DNA of 64,000 nucleotides, from positions 1 to 64,000 of the forward strand of contig DASZHD010000016.1 in NCBI GenBank assembly GCA_035938175.1. Reading direction: 5' to 3'. Below, in pieces: positions 50,932 to 59,519 of this stretch. A program made the position numbers and the translations under genes. Position 1 is the stretch's first letter, and every line of letters starts with the position of its first letter. The DNA comes from DASRDE01 sp035938175 (GTDB lineage: Bacteria; Vulcanimicrobiota; Vulcanimicrobiia; Vulcanimicrobiales; Vulcanimicrobiaceae). Below the pieces are notes generated by a model that made no database searches, was not told where the DNA came from, and saw only the letters and a program-made list of their open reading frames with translations.

Positions 50932-51495
50932 TTAAGGCGGCGTTTCCCAGCGTTGAAAAAGTGCGTGCCCGACGCCGAATTGATCCAGCGCCTTGCCGAC
51001 CGTGTGCGCGATGACGTCGTCGACGGTGCGCGGCCGGGCGTACATCGCCACCATCGGCGGCAGAATCACCGCGCCCATTTCGGCAAGCTGCGTGAGCGTT
51101 CGCAGATGTCCCAGATGCAGCGGGGTCTCGCGCACGACCAGCACCAGCTTTCGCCGCTCCTTCAAACACACGTCCGCTGCACGCACGAGCAAGTTTGAAC
51201 CCAAGGAAAGCGCGATCGCGGCCGCGCTTTTCACCGAACACGGAATCACCAGCATGCCGTCGGTCAAGAACGACCCGCTGGCGATCGACGCCGCCAGATC
51301 GGTATCCCGATGCACCACGTCCGCCTGTTCCTCGAAGTCGCGCACGCCAAGCTCGGTCTCCAGCTCGATCGTGCGCCGCGCTTGTTCGCTCAGCACGAGG
51401 TGCGACTCGACGCCCGCCGCTCGCAACGCCGCAAGCGCGCGATAGCCGTAGATGCTTCCGCTCGCGCCGGTAATGCCGACGACGATTCTGTGCAT
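50932..51495 (-). CDS. ubiX: flavin prenyltransferase UbiX
   Basis: UbiX attaches a dimethylallyl group to FMN, making the cofactor for UbiD-type decarboxylases. The 187-residue product starts IVVGITGASGSIYGYRALAAL (FMN loop GASGS, residues about 9-13). It continues with DTDLAASIASGSFLTDGMLV, IPCSVKSAAAIALSLGSNLLVRAADV and the conserved LVLVVRETPLHLGHLRTLTQLAEMG and ILPPMVAMY segments. ATG 51495 gives the family start; the longer upstream frame overlaps the divergent nuclease gene. No ubiD gene is in the window. It could support menaquinone, ubiquinone or aromatic acid metabolism. Confidence 0.93.
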   Translation of the reverse strand: MHRIVVGITGASGSIYGYRALAALRAAGVESHLVLSEQARRTIELETELGVRDFEEQADVVHRDTDLAASIASGSFLTDGMLVIPCSVKSAAAIALSLGSNLLVRAADVCLKERRKLVLVVRETPLHLGHLRTLTQLAEMGAVILPPMVAMYARPRTVDDVIAHTVGKALDQFGVGHALFQRWETPP

Positions 51496-51553
51496 GTATT
51501 CGCGGTTATACACAGGCGGCAGGGTCGCCTTCGGAAAGACGTAAAACAGGCAC

Positions 51554-52795
51554 GTGCATTCTCCCGAACATCGCGCTTTTGCAGCGGCGGTCTCTACATG
51601 GAGCCGCTCGCGCGACGAACGTGCGGCAGCCCGGATGCTGCGCTCCCCGTTTTCGCGAGTCCCGCATGAGATAGGAAGTGCGTACGCTGCGCTCGCCGTG
51701 CGTGAAGGCCCGGTGTTGGATCTCATCGCGCGCGAACGAATCGCCGTGACGGGCAGCGATCGCGATGCGCTGCTCGCGTTCGCGGCCGCCTTGCGAGATC
51801 CGGAAACCTTGCAGCGATGGACGGCGGATGCGCCGGCTCAGATCGGCGAACAGCAAAGCCACGAGCCCTTCGCACTCTGCGAGCCAGCGCAAACGCAAAT
51901 TGCGCGCGGCGTAAGCACGCACAATCCTCGCTTTTCGGCATCGCAGCTCAACGCATACATCGAATGCCCGCGCAAGTGGTATTACCGGTACGTGTGCGCG
52001 GCGGTCGAGGATAAAGGCTCGTCGGCGTCGTTTTACGGCACCGCGTTCCACTCGGCACTGGAAACGTTTCATCATGAGTACCCGCAGCCTGCAAATGCGG
52101 ACGCGGGCGAGATGGAACGGAAATTACAAGGATACGTGAACGCCGCGTTCGATCGTTTCAAGAATACCTTCGGAACGGCCGTAGAACACGAACTGCAAGT
52201 GCGGCGTGCCCGGCGCACCGCGCGCAAGTACGTGCAATGGCTCGTCGCGGAATCGAACCGGTCTCCGTTCACGATCGTCGGCTGCGAGGTTCCGGTGGAG
52301 CTGCAGATCGAGGGCTTCGACTTCGTGGGCTATATCGATCGCGTCGACCGCGACGATCGCACCGGCGCGCTGAGCGTTGTCGACTACAAGACCGGATCCA
52401 TCGCCACCAGTGCAGCCGAATACCGCGAAAAGGTGCGTTCGTTTCAGGATTTTCAGCTGCCGTTCTACTACTGGGCGCGCACGAGCGCCGGCGATCGCGT
52501 CTGGAAGCTCGCACTCGTCCCGTTGAAAGACGCGCTGCTCGACGTGCGTCCTATCGTTCTGGAAGTCGTGCCGGTATCCGCCGACATCGCGCGTTCCGCC
52601 GGGCCGTCGGGAGTTATTCCCGTTGCAGAATTGGAACGGGCGCGCGTACGCATGGTCGAGATCTGCCGCGAGCTCACCTCGGCATCGATCGCGTCCTTCG
52701 CGGTTACGACCGATCCGGCGGCCTGCAAATACTGCGCCTACCGAATTTCGTGCGCCGGTCAGCCGTATCCCGAAGAGGACCGGTTCGCGCGGTGA
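51554..52795 (+). CDS. Fe-S PD-(D/E)XK nuclease, AddB/Cas4-like
   Basis: The 413-residue protein is the nuclease half of a helicase-nuclease pair. The core has FSASQLNAYIECPRKWYYRY (first cluster Cys138), AFHSALETFHHE (His166), GYIDRVDRDD (Asp262) and VVDYKTG (Asp277, Lys279), and ends with CKYCAYRISC (Cys391, Cys394, Cys400). The four cysteines are spaced as in AddB and Cas4 4Fe-4S nucleases. The first 100 residues (for example AAARMLRSPF and DALLAFAAALRDP) look like the end of an AddB helicase-like region, so the protein may be a shortened AddB. Start GTG 51554 is uncertain. It overlaps the helicase gene by four bases (GTGA). Confidence 0.83.
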   Translation: MHSPEHRAFAAAVSTWSRSRDERAAARMLRSPFSRVPHEIGSAYAALAVREGPVLDLIARERIAVTGSDRDALLAFAAALRDPETLQRWTADAPAQIGEQQSHEPFALCEPAQTQIARGVSTHNPRFSASQLNAYIECPRKWYYRYVCAAVEDKGSSASFYGTAFHSALETFHHEYPQPANADAGEMERKLQGYVNAAFDRFKNTFGTAVEHELQVRRARRTARKYVQWLVAESNRSPFTIVGCEVPVELQIEGFDFVGYIDRVDRDDRTGALSVVDYKTGSIATSAAEYREKVRSFQDFQLPFYYWARTSAGDRVWKLALVPLKDALLDVRPIVLEVVPVSADIARSAGPSGVIPVAELERARVRMVEICRELTSASIASFAVTTDPAACKYCAYRISCAGQPYPEEDRFAR

Positions 52796-54972
52796 GCCGC
52801 TTCATTACGGGCGCTGCGGGAACCGGCAAAACAGCCGCGCTGATCGAAGAAGCGACGCTTGCAGCGCAGCGCGGCGCGATATTGCTGACGTCTCCTTCAT
52901 GGGCGTCGCTTCGCGGACTGCGCGAGGGCGTAAGACACGAACGCGCGATCGTTCGCGCGCTGCACGAGATCGCGCTCGAAACCCTCGCGGGCGCCGAACT
53001 TGTGGAGGACGTGCGCGCCGCATACCTTTTCGAAGAAGCGGCGCAGCCGCTCTTGCGCCTGGAGTGGACCGAATTCATCGAAGCGGAAGTCGATCCGGAA
53101 GTTCCGGGTTTGCACGCCCCGGCGCGTTTCCTTGACGCAGCGTTCCGCCTCTTCTGCAAGTTGCGCGACGCCCGCATCGGGCCTGACGATTTCCTGAAGA
53201 GCGCGCTGCAAGGTGCGACGCAATTCTACGCCAAGCCGCCCAACTTCGCCTCACCGGAGCTGCTCTATTACACCAAGGACAGCTACCGCGATTCACTCGC
53301 CGCCGATGGCGAGGAGTTGCAGCGCCAATACCGCCGCGAGGTCGATCTCGCGAAGATCCTTGCCAAGCTTTACCGCTCGTACCTCGATCATCCCGTGCGC
53401 CAGGGGTGCCTGACGGCTCGGGATGCGATCGCAGAAGCCGCGCGCCTGTTGGAGAACGATCCGGACGCTTGCGCGCGGATGCGCGACCGCTACCCCGTGG
53501 CGTTCGTCGACGACGCACAAGAACTGACCATCGGCGAATTACAATTTTTGCAGGCGCTCTACGGTCCGAATCTCGACGACGTCACCATCGCCGGCGATCC
53601 CGATTCGGCCACGTCGACGTTCCGCGGCGCGCGCCCGGACCGCGTCTTTGCAATCGAGGGCGAGCGCGTCGTCCTTACCGGCCAGCGGCGCAGTCCGTAC
53701 GCGGTCGACATCGCGTGCGCGCATCTTTCGGGTGCGCCGCGCTCTTCGACGATAAGCACCGATCCGGAAATCGGCCTGCGGCTATTTCGCGCGACCACGC
53801 GCCGCGCCGAGGCGCAGTTTATCGCCGAGCATACGATCGATCTGCTCAACAAAGGCGCGCGGCATAGCGACGTTGCGCTCATTTTCCGCTCGGTACAGAA
53901 GGTGCGGCCGTACGTCGATGCGCTACTCGAACGGAACGTCCGCGTTCAAGTCGGGGGCGACCTGAACGTCTTCTCCGAGCCGGAGGCGCTGGATGCGCTC
54001 GCCGTGTTGTGGTCGCTGTACGATCCGTTCCGCCACGAGTATCTGCTGCGAATGCTTGCAGGTCCGGCCATGGCATTGTCCGACGCGGCGGTGCAGGTAC
54101 TCTGTGCGGAGCCGCCGGATGCGCAAACGCTGCTGTTCAGCCCGGACGACGGCGCGCAGGCGGAAGCTCGTTCCGGGCGTTGGGATCCCAAGCGGGATTT
54201 ACGTCTGGGCTGGAACGTCGTCCGCGGCGACTGCGATTCACAACTCGACGAGGTCGAGCGCCTGCGCATCCAGGCATTCCGCCGCAAGCGCGAAGCATGG
54301 CTTGAAGCGCTTCGCAGTCACTCGTTGCCCGCGCTCGTACGGCGCGTTTGGAGCGAAGGTTTGGCGCAGCGCGGAACGCCCGGCAGCGCTCAGGCGGCGT
54401 ACCAGCAGCAAACGCTGCGCCGTTTGTTCGACCGCATCGTTACGTTCGCCGAACAGCATGAAAACGCGACGCTCGGCGACTTTCTGGAAGACGCGCACCG
54501 CCGCATGGAGACGCCGTTCGAAGCGCACGAAGCCGACGATACCGGTGCCGATGCAGTACGCATATTGAGCATCGACGCGGCACGCGGGCGTGAGTTCGAT
54601 CACGTCATCATCCCAAGCGCCCGTGCGGGATCGTTTCCGCGCTGGTACGTGCCCGATGCGTTTCTGTATAGTCCCAGCCTTGGAATGATCGCGAAAGAAA
54701 ACGTGGGCGACGCGCGAGCCGCGCGAACGGCAAAGTTCAGCTATTACATGTTCCGGACCAAAGCGCGCGAGGCATACAATCGCGAGGAGCGGCGGGCGTT
54801 CGTATACGCGATGCGCCGGGCGGGAAAAACGGTGCTCGTCACCGCATCCGAACGCGCGACGCGCGGCATCGCCGCCCCGGAGTTTCTCGCCGAACTGCAA
54901 GCCGCGCAGATTCCGGGGACGATCGACGCATCCGATCGCTGGCGTCCGGCAAAAACCGTCTACGGTTCGTGA
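52792..54972 (+). CDS. UvrD/AddA-like superfamily 1 helicase
   Basis: The 726-residue protein carries SF1A helicase motifs: Walker A FITGAAGTGKTAALIEEA (about 4-21), Walker B with altered VDDAQELTIGELQFLQAL, motif III AGDPDSATSTFRGARPD, motif IV LTGQRRSPYAVDIA, motif V VRILSIDAARGREFDHVIIP and a motif VI-like RRAFVYAMRRAGKTVLVTA. Motifs II and V deviate from the usual DExQD and TxHxxKGxEF. Together with the upstream Fe-S nuclease, it probably processes DNA ends for recombination, as AddAB or RecBCD does. It lacks the C-terminal nuclease domain of AddA. Start GTG 52792 overlaps the nuclease stop; the stop overlaps a GNAT gene in the same manner. Confidence 0.84.
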   Translation: MSRFITGAAGTGKTAALIEEATLAAQRGAILLTSPSWASLRGLREGVRHERAIVRALHEIALETLAGAELVEDVRAAYLFEEAAQPLLRLEWTEFIEAEVDPEVPGLHAPARFLDAAFRLFCKLRDARIGPDDFLKSALQGATQFYAKPPNFASPELLYYTKDSYRDSLAADGEELQRQYRREVDLAKILAKLYRSYLDHPVRQGCLTARDAIAEAARLLENDPDACARMRDRYPVAFVDDAQELTIGELQFLQALYGPNLDDVTIAGDPDSATSTFRGARPDRVFAIEGERVVLTGQRRSPYAVDIACAHLSGAPRSSTISTDPEIGLRLFRATTRRAEAQFIAEHTIDLLNKGARHSDVALIFRSVQKVRPYVDALLERNVRVQVGGDLNVFSEPEALDALAVLWSLYDPFRHEYLLRMLAGPAMALSDAAVQVLCAEPPDAQTLLFSPDDGAQAEARSGRWDPKRDLRLGWNVVRGDCDSQLDEVERLRIQAFRRKREAWLEALRSHSLPALVRRVWSEGLAQRGTPGSAQAAYQQQTLRRLFDRIVTFAEQHENATLGDFLEDAHRRMETPFEAHEADDTGADAVRILSIDAARGREFDHVIIPSARAGSFPRWYVPDAFLYSPSLGMIAKENVGDARAARTAKFSYYMFRTKAREAYNREERRAFVYAMRRAGKTVLVTASERATRGIAAPEFLAELQAAQIPGTIDASDRWRPAKTVYGS

Positions 54973-55931
54973 CGCTCGATCTGCGCGAGCTCTCTTCGGA
55001 GGCATATGCGCGCGAGATCCTTCCGTTGACGTACGATCTCTGGGGACGCGGCCGCACCTTCGATTCGTACGTTTCGCGAACGCGCGAACTCGCTCTTACG
55101 GCATATGGGAAACGATCGTTCAAAACGATCGCTTTGAGCGATTCCGGGCGCAGCGTGCTGGCGACGTTCAAACGCTACGAACGTACGGGACACGTGCGCG
55201 GATCCGAGTTTGCTGCGGTGGGAATCGGTGCCGTGTTCACGCCGCCCGAGCTTCGCGGACGCGGTTACGCGAGCGCGATGTTGGGCCTCGCACTGGACAA
55301 CGAACGTGCCGCGGGCGCCGACGTCGCCGTTCTGTTTTCCGACATCCATCCGCAGTTCTACAGGAACTTAGGCTTTGTCGAACTTCCATCGCGCACCATT
55401 TCGCTGCGCGTGGATACGTTGAGTTGGCAGCGCTTGGACGTTGAAGTGCCGGATGCGCACAGTTGGAGCGGCATACGCGCGTGCTTCGATGCTGCGGCTG
55501 CGCATGCGGAACACGGTTTGAACCGCACCGCTACGTTTTGGAACTGGCTGCGCACAGTGCTCGCGGGGCAAGAGCCCAAAGGGCAGCGCGTCGATCTGAT
55601 CGTGCGCCGCTCGCGGCGCGTCGCTGCTTACGTTTTGGGAAGGCGCGAGCCGCGCGCGGACGCCTACGTGCTGGACGAGCTCGGATTCATCGACGATGGG
55701 GCGCGCGCATACATTCCCGCCCTCTTGCGCTACGCCGCGGGGGATTTGCGCAGGGTGGCGGGATGGCTTCCCCCGCTCCCCGCACGCAGCGTATTACCGC
55801 GAGGCGCGGTGCGTGCACGGCGCGACGGAATTTTGATGGCGGCTGCGCTTTCTAAAATCGGACAGACCTATATCGATTCCGCTCGCGGCGGCAGCTCCGG
55901 CGATCCGGTTTGGAGCACCGATCATATTTGA
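54969..55931 (+). CDS. GNAT-family acetyltransferase
   Basis: The 320-residue protein has an N-terminal GNAT domain with the acetyl-CoA loop IGAVFTPPELRGRGYASAML (about 85-104) and the following DVAVLFSDIHPQFYRNLGFVELP. A second half (about 145-320) of unclear fold includes FWNWLRTVLAGQEPKGQRVDLIV, as in two-domain Eis-like acetyltransferases. The substrate is unknown. Its GTG start overlaps the helicase stop (GTGA), so it is translated with the nuclease-helicase pair. That coupling may be incidental or may point to a modifying role in the system. Confidence 0.78.
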   Translation: MTLDLRELSSEAYAREILPLTYDLWGRGRTFDSYVSRTRELALTAYGKRSFKTIALSDSGRSVLATFKRYERTGHVRGSEFAAVGIGAVFTPPELRGRGYASAMLGLALDNERAAGADVAVLFSDIHPQFYRNLGFVELPSRTISLRVDTLSWQRLDVEVPDAHSWSGIRACFDAAAAHAEHGLNRTATFWNWLRTVLAGQEPKGQRVDLIVRRSRRVAAYVLGRREPRADAYVLDELGFIDDGARAYIPALLRYAAGDLRRVAGWLPPLPARSVLPRGAVRARRDGILMAAALSKIGQTYIDSARGGSSGDPVWSTDHI

Positions 55932-55934
55932 TCC

Positions 55935-56219
55935 TCAGACTTGACGGTAAACGCGTTCGCCGGTCGAGGGATCGTACAGCACTTCCGTGAGCTTTCCGCT
56001 CACCGGATCGATAAAACGTTCGCCCGTCTTTTGCAGACGCGCGGATGGCGCGGCGACGCGTCCGCGGTAGTGACGCTCGAAGACGAGGCCCACCAGTACC
56101 AGCGCTCCGAGCACGAACAACTGCGCGCCGAGCGGCCAAATCTGCGGAAGTCCGATTGCGACCGCCGCCGCACCGGCGATGAGAGCGACGCCCAACACCG
56201 TGACGAAGATTCGCAACAT
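55935..56219 (-). CDS. small two-helix membrane protein
   Basis: The 94-residue protein has two hydrophobic helices (VTVLGVALIAGAAAVAIGLP and LGAQLFVLGALVLVGLVFE). A basic cytosolic-type tail follows, containing KTGERFIDPVSGKLTEVLYDPSTGERVYR, with a repeated 'TGER' and 'DP-SG/TG' pattern. No family was recognised. It starts two bases after the YbjQ gene stop, so it is part of the dinB-ybjQ transcript. The function is unknown. Confidence 0.6.
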   Translation of the reverse strand: MLRIFVTVLGVALIAGAAAVAIGLPQIWPLGAQLFVLGALVLVGLVFERHYRGRVAAPSARLQKTGERFIDPVSGKLTEVLYDPSTGERVYRQV

Positions 56220-56221
56220 CG

Positions 56222-56542
56222 CTATCCCGGCTGCAAGACGACGGCCGTGCCGTACGCGACGATCTCGCTCATGCTCTGGCCGATCTCCGAAGAATCGAAG
56301 CGCATCATCACGATGGCATCGGCACCCATCGCCTGCGCGTTTTGAACCATCCGGTCCACCGCGTGGCGGCGGGCCTCTTCGAGAAGCTGCGTGTATTCGG
56401 TGATTTCACCGCCCACGATCGAGCGTAAACCCGCCATGATATTGCCGCCCAGTCCGCGGCTTCGCACTACGACGCCGAAGACTTGTCCCAAGGTCTGCTT
56501 GATACTGCGGCCTTCGATGTCCGGTGTGGTCGTGACGATCAT
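56222..56542 (-). CDS. YbjQ/UPF0145 family protein
   Basis: The 106-residue protein matches the YbjQ (DUF74) family: VTTTPDIEGRSIKQTLGQVFG at the start, GGNIMAGLRSIVGGEITEYTQLLEEARRHA in the middle and ADAIVMMRFDSSEI near the end. These proteins form symmetric pentamers and have no established activity. The ATG at 56542 follows GGAGG at seven bases and overlaps the dinB stop by four bases (ATGA). Confidence 0.88.
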   Translation of the reverse strand: MIVTTTPDIEGRSIKQTLGQVFGVVVRSRGLGGNIMAGLRSIVGGEITEYTQLLEEARRHAVDRMVQNAQAMGADAIVMMRFDSSEIGQSMSEIVAYGTAVVLQPG

Positions 56543-57609
56543 GCGCGCCCCTCCTGCTTCTGAATATTCGCAAATAGGCTCTGTTGTTTCGGCTCGCCCG
56601 ACACGAGGGACGCAACCCGCGTGCCCAGCAGGCGCACCGGCGTGCGCGCGAGCTCTGCCCGCTGCAAGCAGTGAACCGCGGCGGTAAATATCCGCCGCGC
56701 ATCGGCGGTCGGCTCGGCCAGATTGGTCTGCCGCACGACGATCTTGAAATCCGCGCGTTTGATCTTGATGCCGATCGTGCACGCGCTCAGGCCTTCGCGC
56801 TCCAGCGTGCCGGCAACGTCGATCGCTTGTTCTTTGAGCACTTCGCGCAGGCGCGTTTCGTCGCGCACGTCGTATTCGAAGGTTTCCTCCGTAGAGATCG
56901 ATTTCGTCTCCCGGTCCGTTTCGATTGGCCGCCGGTCGATTCCGCAAGCGAGTTCGCGTAATTCGAGACCCCACGAACCGAAGATTGCGCGTGCCGTCGT
57001 ATCGTCCAGCGCCGCCACATCGCCGATCGTCGCAATCCCGCGTTCCAGCAACCGCTGCTGTGTCTTGGGACCGACGCCCCACAAGCGCCCGACCGGCATC
57101 GGGGCCAAAAAGGCCGCTTCCTGTCCCGGCTCGAGCGCTTGCAATCCGTCGGGCTTACACGAGTCGGAAAGAATCTTCGCGACCATTTTGCCCGAGGCAA
57201 CGCCCGCGCTAACGGTCAAGCCCACCTCGCTCAAGACCTCACGGCGAATGGCTTGTGCGATTTCGACCGCTTCTTCCATCGGCGCACTGTCGAGATCGAC
57301 GAACGCTTCGTCCATCGAAAGACCCTGCACGCGGTGACCGCGGCGCGCGAAGATTTCGAAAATCGCGCGCGAGGTTTCGCGGTATTTCTGCATGTTCGGA
57401 CGCACGACGACGAGTTGCGGACACGCCAGCAGCGCTTTGTACAGCGGCACCGCCGACTTCACACCGAACGGCCGGGCTTCGTACGACGCAGTCAGCACTA
57501 CGGCGCGCCGGCTCGAACCCGCAACCGCAACCGGTTTTCCGCGCAGCGCAGGGTTATCGCGTATTTCTACGCTGGCGTAGAAGGCATCGACGTCAAAATG
57601 CGCGATCAT
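56539..57609 (-). CDS. dinB: DNA polymerase IV (Y-family)
   Basis: This 356-residue translesion polymerase has the Y-family metal ligands in HFDVDAFYASVE (Asp6, Asp8) and LSMDEAFVDLD (Asp/Glu pair, about 100-110). It also has the steric-gate region FYASVE, ASGKMVAKILSD and the helix-hairpin-helix segment GVGPKTQQRLLERGIATIGD. It ends with a clamp-binding motif QSLF (about residue 345), so it should engage the beta clamp. Motifs and length are those of DinB. It is followed by ybjQ and a small membrane protein; the upstream gap holds the large palindromic repeat D. Confidence 0.95.
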   Translation of the reverse strand: MIAHFDVDAFYASVEIRDNPALRGKPVAVAGSSRRAVVLTASYEARPFGVKSAVPLYKALLACPQLVVVRPNMQKYRETSRAIFEIFARRGHRVQGLSMDEAFVDLDSAPMEEAVEIAQAIRREVLSEVGLTVSAGVASGKMVAKILSDSCKPDGLQALEPGQEAAFLAPMPVGRLWGVGPKTQQRLLERGIATIGDVAALDDTTARAIFGSWGLELRELACGIDRRPIETDRETKSISTEETFEYDVRDETRLREVLKEQAIDVAGTLEREGLSACTIGIKIKRADFKIVVRQTNLAEPTADARRIFTAAVHCLQRAELARTPVRLLGTRVASLVSGEPKQQSLFANIQKQEGRA

Positions 57610-57654
57610 CGCTCGTCACTGTAATGAGCGCGATGTTTCGCGGCGAGGCAACAC

Positions 57655-57915
57655 TTGTCATGGTGAGGCATCGAACCACCCTGAGGAATCGAAGGGACAC
57701 CCTCCCCTCTTAACCGCGCCCGACGTTTCGCATCCGTGCGAAACGCTGGCCTACTGAATTGAGCACTTCACAGACGTCCGTGTGTTTAGGTGCTCAATTC
57801 AGATGGTTGCGAGGGGAGGGGTGTCCCTTCGATGCCTCAGGGTGCTTCGATACCTCAGGATGACGAGCGTAAGCCCTTCGATTCCTCAGGGTGGTTCGAT
57901 ACCTCACCATGACAA
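57655..57915. repeat. dispersed palindromic repeat, copy D, with nested hairpins
   Basis: Outer arms of 42 bases (57655-57696 and 57874-57915) are inverted copies with one mismatch. Inside, from outside inwards, lie a second pair GGGACACCC.../...GGGTGTCCC (about 57694 and 57811-57827), a perfect nine-pair hairpin CGTTTCGCA-TCCG-TGCGAAACG (57724-57745), and CTGAATTGAGCAC (57754-57766) with GTGCTCAATTCAG (57790-57802). An extra right-type unit (CTTCGATGCCTCAGGG) lies at about 57826-57865. No reading frame is supported in this 313-base gap between dinB and nfo. Confidence 0.88.
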
Positions 57916-57922
57916 CGGGAGG

Positions 57923-58777
57923 CTAGTCTATCGCGTGGCCTGCGCCGCGGAAGATCGCGCGAATGGTCTCTACGTTGCGCAAATCGTCGGCCTCTTCACC
58001 GGGAGTCTCGAGGATCGCGGTCTTCTCGCGCAACTCCGGACGCACCGCGAGCGCGCGAAAGCCCTCGAAGCCGATGTTTCCCTCGCCGATGTGATGATGG
58101 CGATCCCGGTTTCCGCCGAGTGGAACTTGCGTGTCGTTGAAATGGAACATGTGAATCCGGTCCCAGCCGATTTGCTCCGCCGCTTCGTAGATGAATGCAT
58201 CGACGCCGCGCTGCGAGTTTATTTCGTATCCGGCGGCCCAGGCGTGGGCGGTGTCGAGACACACGCCCAGTTGCGGATGATCCAACGTTTTCACGAACCG
58301 TCCAAGCTCTTCCAGGGTTCCTCCGCACAGCGTTCCGGCGCCGGCGGAGTTTTCCATGACCAAATGCACGCCGTCGGGAACGTTTTCGAGCGCGTCCTCC
58401 AAGAGGCGGCACGCCGCCGCGAAACCTTCGCGCCGGTCGCGCTTGCCGTACGCACCCAGGTGCGTATTCACGTAGCGGATTCCGGCCGTTTTCGCGACGT
58501 CGAGATCGTATTTGATCAGGTTGAGCGAACCCGCGGCGATCTTCGGGTCTTCGCTGGCGAGGTTGATCAGATACGACGTATGGATAACGCAGGGATCGAT
58601 TCCCGCTTGCAGTCGTCCGTCACGAAAAGCCTCGAGCGCAGGACGGTTCGGCGCGCTCGTGCGGTAGCTGCGCGGATTGCTCGAAAAGATCTGCACGGCC
58701 GTGCATTTAACGCGCTTGGCGTATTCGAGCGCGGTGGTATATCCCGCGCCTACGCGTACGTGAACGCCGATCCGCAC
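57923..58777 (-). CDS. nfo: endonuclease IV (AP endonuclease)
   Basis: Nfo cuts DNA at abasic sites in base excision repair. The 284-residue TIM-barrel protein shows IGVHVRVGAGYTTALEYAK, VQIFSSNPRSYR, CVIHTSYLINLAS, NTHLGAYGKRDRREGF, VMENSAGAGTLCGGTLEEL and the metal-binding VCLDTAHAWAAGYE and FHFNDTQVPLGGNRDRHHHIG motifs, with a C-terminal LETPGE. All zinc ligands of the family appear present. It follows the methyltransferase gene by four bases on the minus strand and is the last gene of the nudix-scpAB group. Confidence 0.95.
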   Translation of the reverse strand: MRIGVHVRVGAGYTTALEYAKRVKCTAVQIFSSNPRSYRTSAPNRPALEAFRDGRLQAGIDPCVIHTSYLINLASEDPKIAAGSLNLIKYDLDVAKTAGIRYVNTHLGAYGKRDRREGFAAACRLLEDALENVPDGVHLVMENSAGAGTLCGGTLEELGRFVKTLDHPQLGVCLDTAHAWAAGYEINSQRGVDAFIYEAAEQIGWDRIHMFHFNDTQVPLGGNRDRHHHIGEGNIGFEGFRALAVRPELREKTAILETPGEEADDLRNVETIRAIFRGAGHAID

Positions 58778-58781
58778 GACG

Positions 58782-59519
58782 CTATCGCTTGCGCGCGAGA
58801 TACAAGAAGTGCACGTAGGCGAGCGGGATGCTGGGATTCCCGTGCCCGTAACGCTCGCGCATGCGTGCCTGCAGTTCGGGGAAGTACGCGTCGAGCGCAG
58901 TGCCCAGTTCTTCGCGAATCTTGCAGCGCGAACGTTCGTACCCGATGTATTGATCCAACGGCACCGCGGTGCGCCAGGGTATGACGCGAAGCGTCTGTTC
59001 GCTGAACGGCGACGCGTAGAACTCCTTGAACCCGGAGGGCAGCCCGTGCGGAGGCGGCGTTTTTCCCAAAGCCCGCATCGTGTCGTCGCGCAATTGCGTC
59101 ATCGGGTCGGTCGCCGCGAGTTGTTTCCACCAGATCGCCACAACTCCGGATTTGCGTAGAACGCGGTGCATCTCCGCCAGCGCGCGTGCGCGGTCGAGCC
59201 ATTGAAACGTTTGCGCGCTGATCGCCAGATCGAAACGCTCGTTGGGAAACGGCAACGATTCGGCCGAGCCCTCGACAAACGTTCCCTCGGGAATCGCCGC
59301 GCGCGCTTTCTCGAGCATTGACGGCGAACGATCGACGCCGGTCACCGCATAGCCGTTTGCCGCAAACGGTGCCGAAGCCAATCCGGTTCCGCACCCCACG
59401 TCGAGCACGCCGGCACCGGCACGCACGCCGAACTGAGCGATAATCTGATAGATTTCAGGAGAATAGCCGATCCGGCTGCGCGCGTAATCTTCGGCGAGCG
59501 CCGTCCACGAATCGCTCAT
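58782..59519 (-). CDS. class I SAM-dependent methyltransferase
   Basis: The 245-residue protein has the SAM-binding Rossmann motif AGVLDVGCGTGLASAPFA (about 36-53), the acidic loop VTGVDRSPSMLEKAR and the motif FDLAISAQTFQWLD, as in Methyltransf_11/UbiE-related enzymes. The substrate is unknown; several are close to trans-aconitate or small-molecule methyltransferases. Its ATG overlaps the scpB stop (ATGA) and the nfo gene starts four bases downstream. Confidence 0.87.
   Translation of the reverse strand: MSDSWTALAEDYARSRIGYSPEIYQIIAQFGVRAGAGVLDVGCGTGLASAPFAANGYAVTGVDRSPSMLEKARAAIPEGTFVEGSAESLPFPNERFDLAISAQTFQWLDRARALAEMHRVLRKSGVVAIWWKQLAATDPMTQLRDDTMRALGKTPPPHGLPSGFKEFYASPFSEQTLRVIPWRTAVPLDQYIGYERSRCKIREELGTALDAYFPELQARMRERYGHGNPSIPLAYVHFLYLARKR

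Noticed and set aside
57655..57915. Possible CRISPR-like or tandem array
   Set aside because: The repeated units are inverted and unevenly spaced, spacers are not of uniform length and the same units occur singly elsewhere in the window.
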